From Methanomassiliicoccales archaeon UBA147 (GTDB lineage: Archaea > Thermoplasmatota > Thermoplasmata > SG8-5): 9,872 nucleotides of DNA. The position numbers were made by a program, and so were the translations under genes. Location: positions 1 to 9,872 of the forward strand of contig DAJR01000011.1 in the NCBI GenBank assembly GCA_002496385.1. The letters are read 5' to 3'. Below the pieces are notes generated by a model. It saw only the letters and a program-made list of their open reading frames with translations, was not told the DNA's origin and did no database searches. Positions 1 to 5,542 of this stretch are shown here, piece after piece (position 1 is the stretch's first letter; every line of letters starts with the position of its first letter).

Positions 1-110
1 CCGAATCTCTGATTCGGCATATAACCGCCCTGTAGTAAACATACAGCCGCGAATCCACTGGCATTGATGCAACTCAGAAACGCCAGTCCCTTTAGGGGCT
101 GGTAGTTTAC
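1..110 (+). mobile_element. Possible right-end remnant of an IS200/IS605 (TnpB/omega-RNA type) element
   Basis: No ORF with recognisable TnpB motifs is visible here; if tnpB is present it lies left of the window. The block contains hairpins at 1-17 (7-bp perfect stem, 3-nt loop), 30-46 (5-bp stem) and 82-103 (CCAGTCCC/GGGGCTGG around a TTTA loop, one G.T pair), followed by GGTAGTTTAC ending at 110. From memory of the family, many IS200/IS605 and stand-alone tnpB right ends have a short GC hairpin with a TTTA or TTCA loop followed by GGTAGTTCAC-like bases, which also form the 3' scaffold of the omega RNA. The last 20 nt (91-110) recur exactly, inverted, at 9853-9872, so this is a dispersed repeat. 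The element assignment is inference; the repeat and hairpins are seen directly. Confidence 0.45.
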
Positions 111-140
111 GACCGGGTTGGCTGGAAGTATTAATCGGCA

Positions 141-164
141 TGCCAAACCCTTCGGGTATTGGCA
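141..164. other. Strong hairpin in non-coding DNA
   Basis: TGCCAA (141-146) pairs with TTGGCA (159-164), and ACCC (147-150) with GGGT (154-157) around a 3-nt loop, leaving one bulged A at 158: ten base pairs in 24 nt. It follows the putative IS end at 82-110 and is itself followed by CTTCAT, so it could be a second degenerate TnpB-type end. It lies about 75 nt beyond the stop of the minus-strand channel gene, but no T-run follows on that strand, so a terminator is not favoured. Positions 165-239 hold nothing I can recognise. Confidence 0.4.
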
Positions 165-239
165 CTTCATTCAGATGACTGTATCAACACTCAGCCTGTT
201 ACGTATATACCATAGTTTTCAAAGCGTATTTCACGTGTC

Positions 240-1214
240 TCAGAGGTTGAGGGCTGTGTACACGATGAATGGCAGGGCTATTGCGATTATGGCCCCATAG
301 TAATTCACCTGCTTCGTGTAGTCCCTGTCCTTCCAGTACTCCTCGTCAATGTACATCACCGTGGTGACGAGCAGCGATGCTGCCAGGAATGAATAGGTCG
401 CGATCATTATCTTGTCAATGGTCATCAGCATGGGCATCGGCGGGAGAGAAGATGTTTGACTGATGTGGAACATCACGGCTGATATCAGCATCGAGGTGCC
501 GAAACCAATGCGGTTGGCGATCTTGTCGGGCCTGAATGCGAAACTGAGTCCCGAAACTATGCAGAATATAATCGGCGGCAGCAGGGTCTTGAGTGCCGTG
601 GTCCCGATGGCCCTGCCGACGCTGATTCTGTAGGTGGCCCGCGAGTATGTCTCATCCCAGTTCTCGTAAACATTGTCGGTGACAGCCAGTTCCTGATTCT
701 TAATCTGCCAGCCCGGAATGTTCATGGACTCGTCAATCGTGCTGCCCTCTGTATCTGGAACATATATCAGGTCATCGGTTGTCAGCTTCGAGTCCTCAAT
801 CTGGATGACAATCTCGAATTCGTTGAAAGGGTAACTCTTGAACTGAGGCTCGTTGTACAGCGATGCCTGGATGCGGTACCATACCTCGCGGGTGTTCGTC
901 GCTGGGTCAGTTTCGTCAGAAATCTTGGTTGTCGAGCTCGCTCTTCCGTTCATGAACTCGTAGCCAAGTGCCGTGAAGTTCAAATCGCTTGCGTCCCAGA
1001 TGAGCCACATATAGAAATCGATGGTGTATGTACCTTTGTTTGCGTCGAAGTTCCCGAAGCCTACGACGTATATCCCGACCACCACCTGGCCGGGGGCTGC
1101 CTGGCGGGTGCCGGCATGGGGCATTTCCTGGCTCTGGGCATTCACAGGGACCAGGGCCATGGCCAAAGCTGCAACCACGATCAATGCGAGCAATCTGTAC
1201 ATTCCGGTAGACAT
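240..1214 (-). CDS. Prokaryotic pentameric ligand-gated ion channel (Cys-loop superfamily) homologue
   Basis: A 324-residue protein predicted to form a homopentameric channel gated by an unknown extracellular ligand. Residues 1-26 are a signal peptide (Arg7, then a Leu/Ala/Val core ending before AQS). About 43-203 is the beta-rich extracellular domain, with a WD at 73-74 in the loop-D-like strand and YPF at 128-130 matching the FPFD motif of the Cys-loop; the flanking cysteines are absent, as in bacterial GLIC/ELIC. Four membrane helices follow: M1 about 207-227 with PP, M2 about 233-252, M3 about 265-288 after an SLPP turn, M4 about 303-322. M2-M3 aligns by eye with GLIC. The start is set at 1214 rather than 1265 because GTGAT lies 4 nt upstream and the signal peptide then begins properly. 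The gene is last in the minus-strand run. Ligand and ion selectivity cannot be read. Confidence 0.85.
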   Translation of the reverse strand: MSTGMYRLLALIVVAALAMALVPVNAQSQEMPHAGTRQAAPGQVVVGIYVVGFGNFDANKGTYTIDFYMWLIWDASDLNFTALGYEFMNGRASSTTKISDETDPATNTREVWYRIQASLYNEPQFKSYPFNEFEIVIQIEDSKLTTDDLIYVPDTEGSTIDESMNIPGWQIKNQELAVTDNVYENWDETYSRATYRISVGRAIGTTALKTLLPPIIFCIVSGLSFAFRPDKIANRIGFGTSMLISAVMFHISQTSSLPPMPMLMTIDKIMIATYSFLAASLLVTTVMYIDEEYWKDRDYTKQVNYYGAIIAIALPFIVYTALNL

Positions 1215-1232
1215 TTGAATCACTGGGTGGGG

Positions 1233-1241
1233 AATATTTTT
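1233..1241 (-). promoter_or_regulatory. TATA-like box for the ion channel gene
   Basis: On the minus strand AAAAATATT is centred about 23 nt before the ATG at 1214. Archaeal transcription normally starts about 25 nt downstream of the TATA centre, so the mRNA would start at or very near the ATG. The GTGAT before the ATG would then be outside the transcript or at its very end. Inferred from sequence only. Confidence 0.4.
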
Positions 1242-1272
1242 GGGGTTGATAAGTGTTTGGGGCATCTGATGT

Positions 1273-1443
1273 TCAGAGTTCCTTCCTGTAGAATGCCGCC
1301 CTGCCAGTCACTCGCAATTCCATCTTTCCGTAGAGGTTGCGCGCCCCGGACGGGTTCTCCTCATCCACGCCCAGCGGGGCCTCCCTGCCTGTGAATTCAA
1401 GTCCGGGAATCTCAGGTAGGCTGGGAAATGGGATTTCAGGCAT
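1273..1443 (-). CDS. Small protein of 56 residues, unknown function
   Basis: An open frame from ATG at 1443 to TGA at 1273 fills the gap between the channel gene and the 74-residue gene. The product begins MPEIPFPSLPEIPGLEF and ends GRAAFYRKEL. It has a Pro-rich, acidic N-terminal half and a basic C-terminal end, with no membrane segment, no cysteines and no recognised motif. Codon choice (ggc, gag, ctc, atc) is like the neighbouring genes. An AT-rich ATATATTTT stretch about 20 nt upstream could be a TATA box for a leaderless mRNA; no convincing ribosome binding site is seen. It lies in the same frame as the upstream gene's TAA stop, so a former longer protein split by a stop is possible but not favoured. 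Real gene status is likely but unproven. Confidence 0.5.
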   Translation of the reverse strand: MPEIPFPSLPEIPGLEFTGREAPLGVDEENPSGARNLYGKMELRVTGRAAFYRKEL

Positions 1444-1473
1444 TCGAATCCGCTTTTTGAAAATATATGCACA

Positions 1474-1698
1474 TTACTGGGTCGTGGCGAACTGCAGGAG
1501 CACGTTCATGCCCTTCAGCTTGCTCTGCACCTTGTCGACCAGCGCGATCACACTCTCCGGTGTTGCATCCTTGCCCCAGTGATAGACAAAATCATGGCTG
1601 CCCAGGGTCGTCTCGAACCCCATATCCATCAGTCTGTTCACTACCTGGCTCGCGGAACCGCCTTCGCTGCTGAATGTCACTACGACGAAAGTTCTCAT
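1474..1698 (-). CDS. Small alpha/beta protein of 74 residues, unknown function
   Basis: The protein begins MRTFVVVTFSSEGG and reads as a beta-alpha-beta-beta-alpha-beta pattern: strand 2-9, helix about 13-26 (SASQVVNRLMDMGF), strands about 28-33 and 36-41 (VYHWG), helix about 46-62 (TPESVIALVDKVQSKL), and a final strand MNVLLQFATT. That order fits a ferredoxin-like fold such as ACT/GYD/Cas2-size domains, but no signature residues allow a family call. There is no signal peptide or cysteine, so it is probably cytosolic. The start at 1698 is supported by GGTGGAG ending 3 nt upstream. It is divergent from aspS across about 107 nt and is followed by the 56-residue ORF and the channel gene on the same strand. 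I do not recognise the gene. Confidence 0.75.
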   Translation of the reverse strand: MRTFVVVTFSSEGGSASQVVNRLMDMGFETTLGSHDFVYHWGKDATPESVIALVDKVQSKLKGMNVLLQFATTQ

Positions 1699-1766
1699 GT
1701 CTCCACCCTTACACTAGTCGGGATTTAAGCCTATCGATTGAGCCGCTCAAAGGTGAATGTCGAACG

Positions 1767-1776
1767 CTTTTAATAC
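1767..1776 (+). promoter_or_regulatory. TATA-like box for aspS within the divergent intergenic region
   Basis: CTTTTAATAC is centred about 34 nt before the aspS ATG at 1806, predicting a start site near 1797 and a leader of about 9 nt. Purine-rich CGAACG just upstream is compatible with a BRE. On the opposite strand CTTAAAT (about 1723-1729) could serve the minus-strand gene starting at 1698. Both calls rest on position and composition. Confidence 0.45.
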
Positions 1777-1805
1777 GACCATCCTTTTTACCGATTGGTA
1801 TTCAC

Positions 1806-3140
1806 ATGGACGGCAAGGTGGACCTTGGAGAAAGAGTGGAGGCTGCAGCCCTGTCAAAGGACATGGTAGGCCAATCTGTCACGGTCGCAGGCTGGCTCCA
1901 GGACACGCGCAACCTCGGAGGCATAGCCTTCCTCCTGTTGAGGGACCGTTCCGGAATAGTGCAGGTGACCTGTCTCAAGAAGAAGCTGGGCGACGAGACA
2001 TTCGCAAAGATGACCGGCATACCGAGAGAATCGGTCGTAGCCATCACGGGGGAGCTCAAATCGAATGACCAAGTCTCTTCCGGATTCGAGATACTTCCGA
2101 CCTCATACGCCCTCATCGCCGAATCCGCCGCACCGCTTCCCATCGGCGTTACCGACAAGGTCGGGGTCGAACTAGACACCAGACTCAACAACAGGTTCAT
2201 GGACCTCAGGAAGCCGCAGGTGCTGGCAATATTCAAACTGAGGGATATTCTCGTACGCGGGATGAGGGAATACCTTGTCAGCCAGGGGTTCCTGGAAGTG
2301 ACCACTTCAAAGATTGTCGCAGCAGGGGCAGAGGGCGGCTCAACTCTCTTCCCGATCAAATACTTCGAGCAGCAGGCCTACCTTGCCCAGAGCCCCCAAC
2401 TTTACAAGCAGATGCTCATGGGCGCGGGATTGGACCGCATCTACGAGCTTGCCCCGGCGTACAGGGCGGAACAATCCGACACGGTGCGGCACATTGCCGA
2501 ATTCGCGTCGCTGGACATCGAGATGAGCTTCATAAAATCCGAAGAGGATGTGATGAACATCCTCGAAGGCCTGATGGTTCATTCGCTGGAGGCTGTGCTT
2601 AAAGAGGGAAAAAGATACCTGGAAGAACTCGGCGTGGAGGTCGCGGTACCCCAAACGCCCTTCCCGAGGGTCACGCTCGCCGAAGCAGTGGGGATGCTGG
2701 CCAAGGCCGGCCTCGAAGTCAAAGGCGACCTGGACACCGAGGCAGAGAAGAAGCTAGGAGAGCTGATGATGGCCGCCCACGGCGCCGAGATGTATTTCAT
2801 AACAAAATTCCCGGTCGAGATAAAGAAGAACACGTTCTACGCGATGCACGATTCTGCGGACCCGAGCCTGACCAACTACTTCGACCTGGACTACAGGGGC
2901 GAGGAACTGGTCTCGGGGGGCCAGAGGGAACACCGCATCAATGTCCTGATCAGCCAGATGGAAGCGATAGGTTATGACCCCAAGGATTTCGAGTTCTACC
3001 TCCAGGCCTTCAGGTACGGAATGCCGCCGCACGGGGGGTTCGGGCTGGGAATCGAGAGGGTATTACACATGATGTTAAGATTGCCCAATATCCGCGAATG
3101 CGTCCTGTTCCCCAGAGACATGTACCGCGTTGTGCCATGA
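1806..3140 (+). CDS. aspS: Aspartyl-tRNA synthetase, archaeal/eukaryal type (aspartate-tRNA(Asx) ligase)
   Basis: Charges tRNA with aspartate using ATP; a cytosolic class IIb synthetase. The 444-residue length fits archaeal AspRS. Residues about 20-105 are the OB-fold anticodon-binding domain (VAGWLQDTRNLGGIAFLLLRD). The catalytic core has the flipping-loop/QSPQLYKQ segment at 195-202, motif 2 as YRAE at 219-222 with RH at 228-229, SGGQREHR at 370-377 and motif 3 GFGLGIER at 411-418. The bacterial GAD insertion is absent. I chose ATG 1806 over the upstream in-frame start at 1674 because the extra 44 residues match nothing in the family and overlap the divergent gene and promoter. At the OB-fold site where Thermococcus AspRS has Trp26 (from memory), this protein has Gln32, which may mean it also acts on tRNA(Asn). 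The stop TGA is part of the next gene's ribosome binding site. Confidence 0.97.
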   Translation: MDGKVDLGERVEAAALSKDMVGQSVTVAGWLQDTRNLGGIAFLLLRDRSGIVQVTCLKKKLGDETFAKMTGIPRESVVAITGELKSNDQVSSGFEILPTSYALIAESAAPLPIGVTDKVGVELDTRLNNRFMDLRKPQVLAIFKLRDILVRGMREYLVSQGFLEVTTSKIVAAGAEGGSTLFPIKYFEQQAYLAQSPQLYKQMLMGAGLDRIYELAPAYRAEQSDTVRHIAEFASLDIEMSFIKSEEDVMNILEGLMVHSLEAVLKEGKRYLEELGVEVAVPQTPFPRVTLAEAVGMLAKAGLEVKGDLDTEAEKKLGELMMAAHGAEMYFITKFPVEIKKNTFYAMHDSADPSLTNYFDLDYRGEELVSGGQREHRINVLISQMEAIGYDPKDFEFYLQAFRYGMPPHGGFGLGIERVLHMMLRLPNIRECVLFPRDMYRVVP

Positions 3141-3148
3141 GGTAAAAA

Positions 3149-4036
3149 ATGAATCTGATAGACATCCTGGTAATAATCCAACTAATTGTATCGTTCCCAG
3201 TGGGCATATACCTTTTCGGGGGAAAGAGGAAGGTGACATTGGCCGGTTTCAAAGACATGTGCGATTATTACCGATGGCATTTCATCCTGCTCATCGGCAT
3301 CTACTTCTTCAAGTCCATTGTCTTCATGTTCGAGACCCAGCTCGAACCGTATGCAATAGATTTCACGCCCATGGTTCACGAGTTCGAGGGCAACAACATA
3401 TTCTGGGTCCAACACTACCTGGAGAGCTGGCCGATGACCCTCTTCATGGCAATAATATACATAGGCAGCTTCCTTTTCATAATGGTATTCACGCTGGCCC
3501 TGTTCTCCTACCTGGGCGAGAGAAAGGTCGCATCGAAGCTCGCCCTGCTGTACTTCGTGCTCTTCCTCCTTACCATCCCGTTCTACCTGTTCATGCTGGT
3601 CTATGTCCCGTCCTATCCCAAGATGTTCTACCCCGGCGCAGAATCGGTCGTCACCGGGATGGAGCCGCTGCTGTATAACTTCGGCCCAAATGTAAATGAT
3701 TTCTTCGTCAACTATGACACGTTCAACAACTGCTATCCCTCGATGCACATTGGCTATCCGGTCGCGATACTCCTCGCCTTGCTAATCAATGTGAGGGGGT
3801 TCAGGGGATATAAATACTTCATGCTGGCCATGATTTTCCTCATCGCTCTGGCCATAGTCTACCTGGGGATACACTGGCTCACCGATATCGTCGGCGGACT
3901 GCTCATCGCCATCATCGGCGTCATCATCACGGAGAAATCCGCAGAGAGGTTCTGGAGGCGCTTAAACAGGTTGGACAGGTCGCTGAGGAAGCGGTTCAAA
4001 TGGTGGGACTCGCCCTTTCAGATAACCAATAAATAG
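3149..4036 (+). CDS. PAP2-superfamily integral membrane phosphatase (AUR1/PAP2_3-like)
   Basis: Predicted to hydrolyse or transfer a phosphate or phospho-headgroup of a lipid, such as a polyprenyl (pyro)phosphate or archaeal phospholipid; the substrate is not readable. The 295-residue protein has several membrane helices (about 4-24, 44-62, 97-119, 131-152, 202-216, 222-260). The PAP2 active-site motifs are PSMH at 197-200, inside NCYPSMHIGYP, and GIHWLTDIVGG at 240-250 with His242 and Asp246. The first classical motif (KxxxxxxRP) is not evident, as in AUR1/inositolphosphotransferase-like branches. The tail (about 262-290) is rich in Arg/Lys and probably cytoplasmic. TGAGGT at 3138-3143, overlapping the aspS stop, gives a clear ribosome binding site 5 nt before ATG 3149, so it is co-transcribed with aspS. 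The epimerase gene follows at once. Confidence 0.85.
   Translation: MNLIDILVIIQLIVSFPVGIYLFGGKRKVTLAGFKDMCDYYRWHFILLIGIYFFKSIVFMFETQLEPYAIDFTPMVHEFEGNNIFWVQHYLESWPMTLFMAIIYIGSFLFIMVFTLALFSYLGERKVASKLALLYFVLFLLTIPFYLFMLVYVPSYPKMFYPGAESVVTGMEPLLYNFGPNVNDFFVNYDTFNNCYPSMHIGYPVAILLALLINVRGFRGYKYFMLAMIFLIALAIVYLGIHWLTDIVGGLLIAIIGVIITEKSAERFWRRLNRLDRSLRKRFKWWDSPFQITNK
4027..4035 (+). promoter_or_regulatory. TATA-like AATAAATAG before the epimerase gene
   Basis: The A/T-rich stretch overlaps the last codons and stop of the PAP2 gene and is centred about 27 nt before ATG 4058. No Shine-Dalgarno sequence precedes that ATG (bases are CACATTG), so an internal promoter giving a leaderless mRNA is plausible. 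It may instead be just the coding sequence of Asn-Lys-stop. Confidence 0.3.
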
Positions 4037-4057
4037 ATTGTGCACATTCCCACATTG

Positions 4058-5209
4058 ATGAAAGCCGTCATAGCATTCGGGACAAAGCCATGCACCATAA
4101 AAATGGCGCCTCTGGTCAAGGAATGCGAATCGAGAGGCCACAAGACAACGATCCTTTACACGGGTCAGCACTGGAGCCCCAACCTGTACAGCGAGCTGTT
4201 CGACGACCTGGAGCTTCGGTATCCCGATTACAACATGCGGTGCGGAGAGGAGTCTTACTCCCTGAACCAGCTTGCAACAAACATCCTTCAGAGGACCGAG
4301 CATGTCCTGAAGGAGGTCAAGCCGGACATGGTTTTCACGCACGGAGACACCACCACATCCATGGCTGTCTCGCTCGCCGCCCAGCTGTCCCTTGTTCCCG
4401 TGTTTCATGTCGAGGCCGGGCTGAGGACGTTCTCGAAGGAACCTTTCCCCGAACAGTTGAACACGAGGGTATCGGATGCTGCTTCCGATGTGTTCTTCGC
4501 CCCGGTCGAGAGGAATGCCCAGAATCTCCTCAGCGAAGGATTTCCCAGGGAAAGGATATTCACCGTGGGTAACACCGTGATAGACATCGCCAAGTGGGCG
4601 GCCGAGCGGAATGCCGATGTCGCAAAGAAGTACGGCCTGGAAAAGCCCCTGATATATTTCTCCATACACCGCAGGGAGACAACAATGGACAGGGAGAGGT
4701 TCAGCGGGCCTGTCGAGGCCATGCTGGAGATGGACGAGTTCAAATTCTTCGTTTCCATGCGGCCTGGCACGAGGGCGGCGCTTGAGAAATACGGCCTACT
4801 GAAGAAGATCGAGAAGGCTGGCCACATCTCGGTTTACGACTCCATCCCCTCATACATTGAAACAATAGCCATAATGAAACAATGCGATGCCATTCTCTCC
4901 GATTCCGGTTCCATGCCGGAGGAGGCCTCCGCACTCAACATACCGTTCCTCACCGCAAGGTACATCTGCGACAGGCCCGAGACTGTTGCAGCGGGGAGCA
5001 ACATCGTCGTTGGCCTCCGGAAGGAAACCGTCATCGAGAACGTCCGAAGGGTGATGGGGAACCCCGAATTCAGGGAGAAGATGGTATCCGCCCCTTCCCC
5101 GTACGGCCAAGGTGACACTTCCAAAAAGATATTGGACATCTCGGAGAAGCTGTTTGCCGAAGGCAACCTTCTCCGCTTCGAGAATGGTGTCACCACCAGG
5201 AACGTGTAA
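4058..5209 (+). CDS. wecB: UDP-N-acetylglucosamine 2-epimerase-like enzyme (non-hydrolysing WecB family), variant
   Basis: The family interconverts UDP-GlcNAc and UDP-ManNAc in the cytosol for surface glycans. From ATG 4058 the protein has 383 residues, a usual length for this two-Rossmann-domain GT-B-like fold. Residues matching the E. coli catalytic set are present: Asp97 (HGDTTT), Glu119 (HVEAGLRT), Glu132 (FPEQLNTR) and His204 (SIHRRE). The C-terminal domain has SDSGSMPEEA (281-290) and PYGQGDTSKKI (348-358). Several hallmark motifs deviate: GTRPE near the N-terminus is GTKPC (8-12), the SGG of the nucleotide site is SGS, and the usual Pro-x-His segment is SMRPGTR. A sugar specificity different from GlcNAc is possible. 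ATG 4058 is preferred to GTG 4040 because the first beta strand begins MKAVIAFGT. Context with the PAP2 enzyme suggests envelope glycan or lipid-linked sugar work. Confidence 0.82.
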   Translation: MKAVIAFGTKPCTIKMAPLVKECESRGHKTTILYTGQHWSPNLYSELFDDLELRYPDYNMRCGEESYSLNQLATNILQRTEHVLKEVKPDMVFTHGDTTTSMAVSLAAQLSLVPVFHVEAGLRTFSKEPFPEQLNTRVSDAASDVFFAPVERNAQNLLSEGFPRERIFTVGNTVIDIAKWAAERNADVAKKYGLEKPLIYFSIHRRETTMDRERFSGPVEAMLEMDEFKFFVSMRPGTRAALEKYGLLKKIEKAGHISVYDSIPSYIETIAIMKQCDAILSDSGSMPEEASALNIPFLTARYICDRPETVAAGSNIVVGLRKETVIENVRRVMGNPEFREKMVSAPSPYGQGDTSKKILDISEKLFAEGNLLRFENGVTTRNV

Positions 5210-5247
5210 ACTGCGGCGCCTGAAAGGGTTTGGTTATATTTGTGAAT

Positions 5248-5296
5248 CTAGGGTCTGGGGGCTAGGGTCTGGGGGCTAGGGTCTAGGGTCTAGGGT
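5248..5296 (+). repeat. Seven perfectly phased G-rich heptamers (CTAGGGT / CTGGGGG)
   Basis: Seven 7-nt units run without a break: CTAGGGT, CTGGGGG, CTAGGGT, CTGGGGG, then CTAGGGT three times. Seven G-tracts of 3-5 Gs separated by 3-4 nt give strong potential for a G-quadruplex on the plus strand, that is, in the 3' UTR of the epimerase transcript. A related C-rich heptamer run lies at 9812-9845 in the inverted copy. The preceding 5210-5247 is unremarkable. Confidence 0.9.
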
Positions 5297-5314
5297 TGGT
5301 AACATTTGTTTTGT

Positions 5315-5337
5315 GCTGGCTGTTCACGACAGCCAGC
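5315..5337. repeat. Perfect 9-bp hairpin, conserved core of the dispersed repeat (copy A)
   Basis: GCTGGCTGT (5315-5323) pairs with ACAGCCAGC (5329-5337) around a 5-nt loop. All 23 nt recur exactly, reverse-complemented, at 9772-9794. It separates the heptamer array from the 34-bp unit array. In the plus-strand RNA it could act as a 3' stem-loop after wecB, but identity including the loop suggests conservation as part of an element. Confidence 0.9.
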
Positions 5338-5350
5338 AATCCCTAGCCCC

Positions 5351-5486
5351 TTAATTCCATTTTACAAACAGAGCCCCTAGCCCCTTTATCCCATTTTGTA
5401 AACAAAGACCCCAGACCCTTAATTCCATTTTACAAACAGAGCCCCTAGCCCCTTTATCCCATTTTGTAAACAAAGACCCCAGACCC
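5351..5486 (-). repeat. Exact 68-bp tandem duplication built from alternating 34-bp units (ABAB)
   Basis: Positions 5351-5418 and 5419-5486 are identical over 68 bp. Each 68-mer splits into two related 34-bp halves (5351-5384 type A, 5385-5418 type B) that agree at roughly 24 of 34 positions and share CCATTTT, then (A/G)(C/T)AAACA(A/G)AG, and a C-rich tail of the CCCCTAGCCCC or CCCCAGACCC kind. Strand is given as minus because the copy at 9697-9845 reads in the opposite orientation. The exact duplication implies recent amplification. There are no variable spacers, so it is not a CRISPR array. The xer promoter begins about 15 nt to its right. Confidence 0.95.
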
Positions 5487-5502
5487 AACCAATATAGAAC
5501 CA

Positions 5503-5510
5503 TTTAAATA
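5503..5510 (+). promoter_or_regulatory. TATA-like box (TTTAAATA) for the recombinase gene
   Basis: Centred about 36 nt before ATG 5543, with the expected start site near 5532 and a leader of about 11 nt. It sits directly at the edge of the 34-bp repeat array, so repeat number or orientation could influence recombinase expression (inference). Confidence 0.5.
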
Positions 5511-5542
5511 ATTGGATAACGATATAGGAACTGGCGGATGGG

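Noticed and set aside
1..239. tRNA or rRNA gene
   Set aside because: Several hairpins exist, but no cloverleaf, T-loop consensus or rRNA signature could be found.
1674..1805. N-terminal extension of AspRS from the upstream ATG
   Set aside because: Not homologous to the family, and crosses the divergent promoter and the start of the opposite-strand gene.
3182..3748. 188-residue minus-strand frame
   Set aside because: Antisense to the PAP2 gene; its many His/Glu/Val repeats mirror membrane-protein codons.
3962..4669. 235-residue minus-strand frame
   Set aside because: Antisense to the epimerase, whose catalytic motifs are plain; no family features in the opposite frame.
5351..5486. CRISPR array
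   Set aside because: Units are contiguous 34-mers of two alternating types with no unique spacers, and no cas gene is present.
5511..5530. dif-like recombination site before the recombinase gene
   Set aside because: ATTGGATAA resembles one arm of an archaeal dif site as I remember it, but no matching second arm is present.
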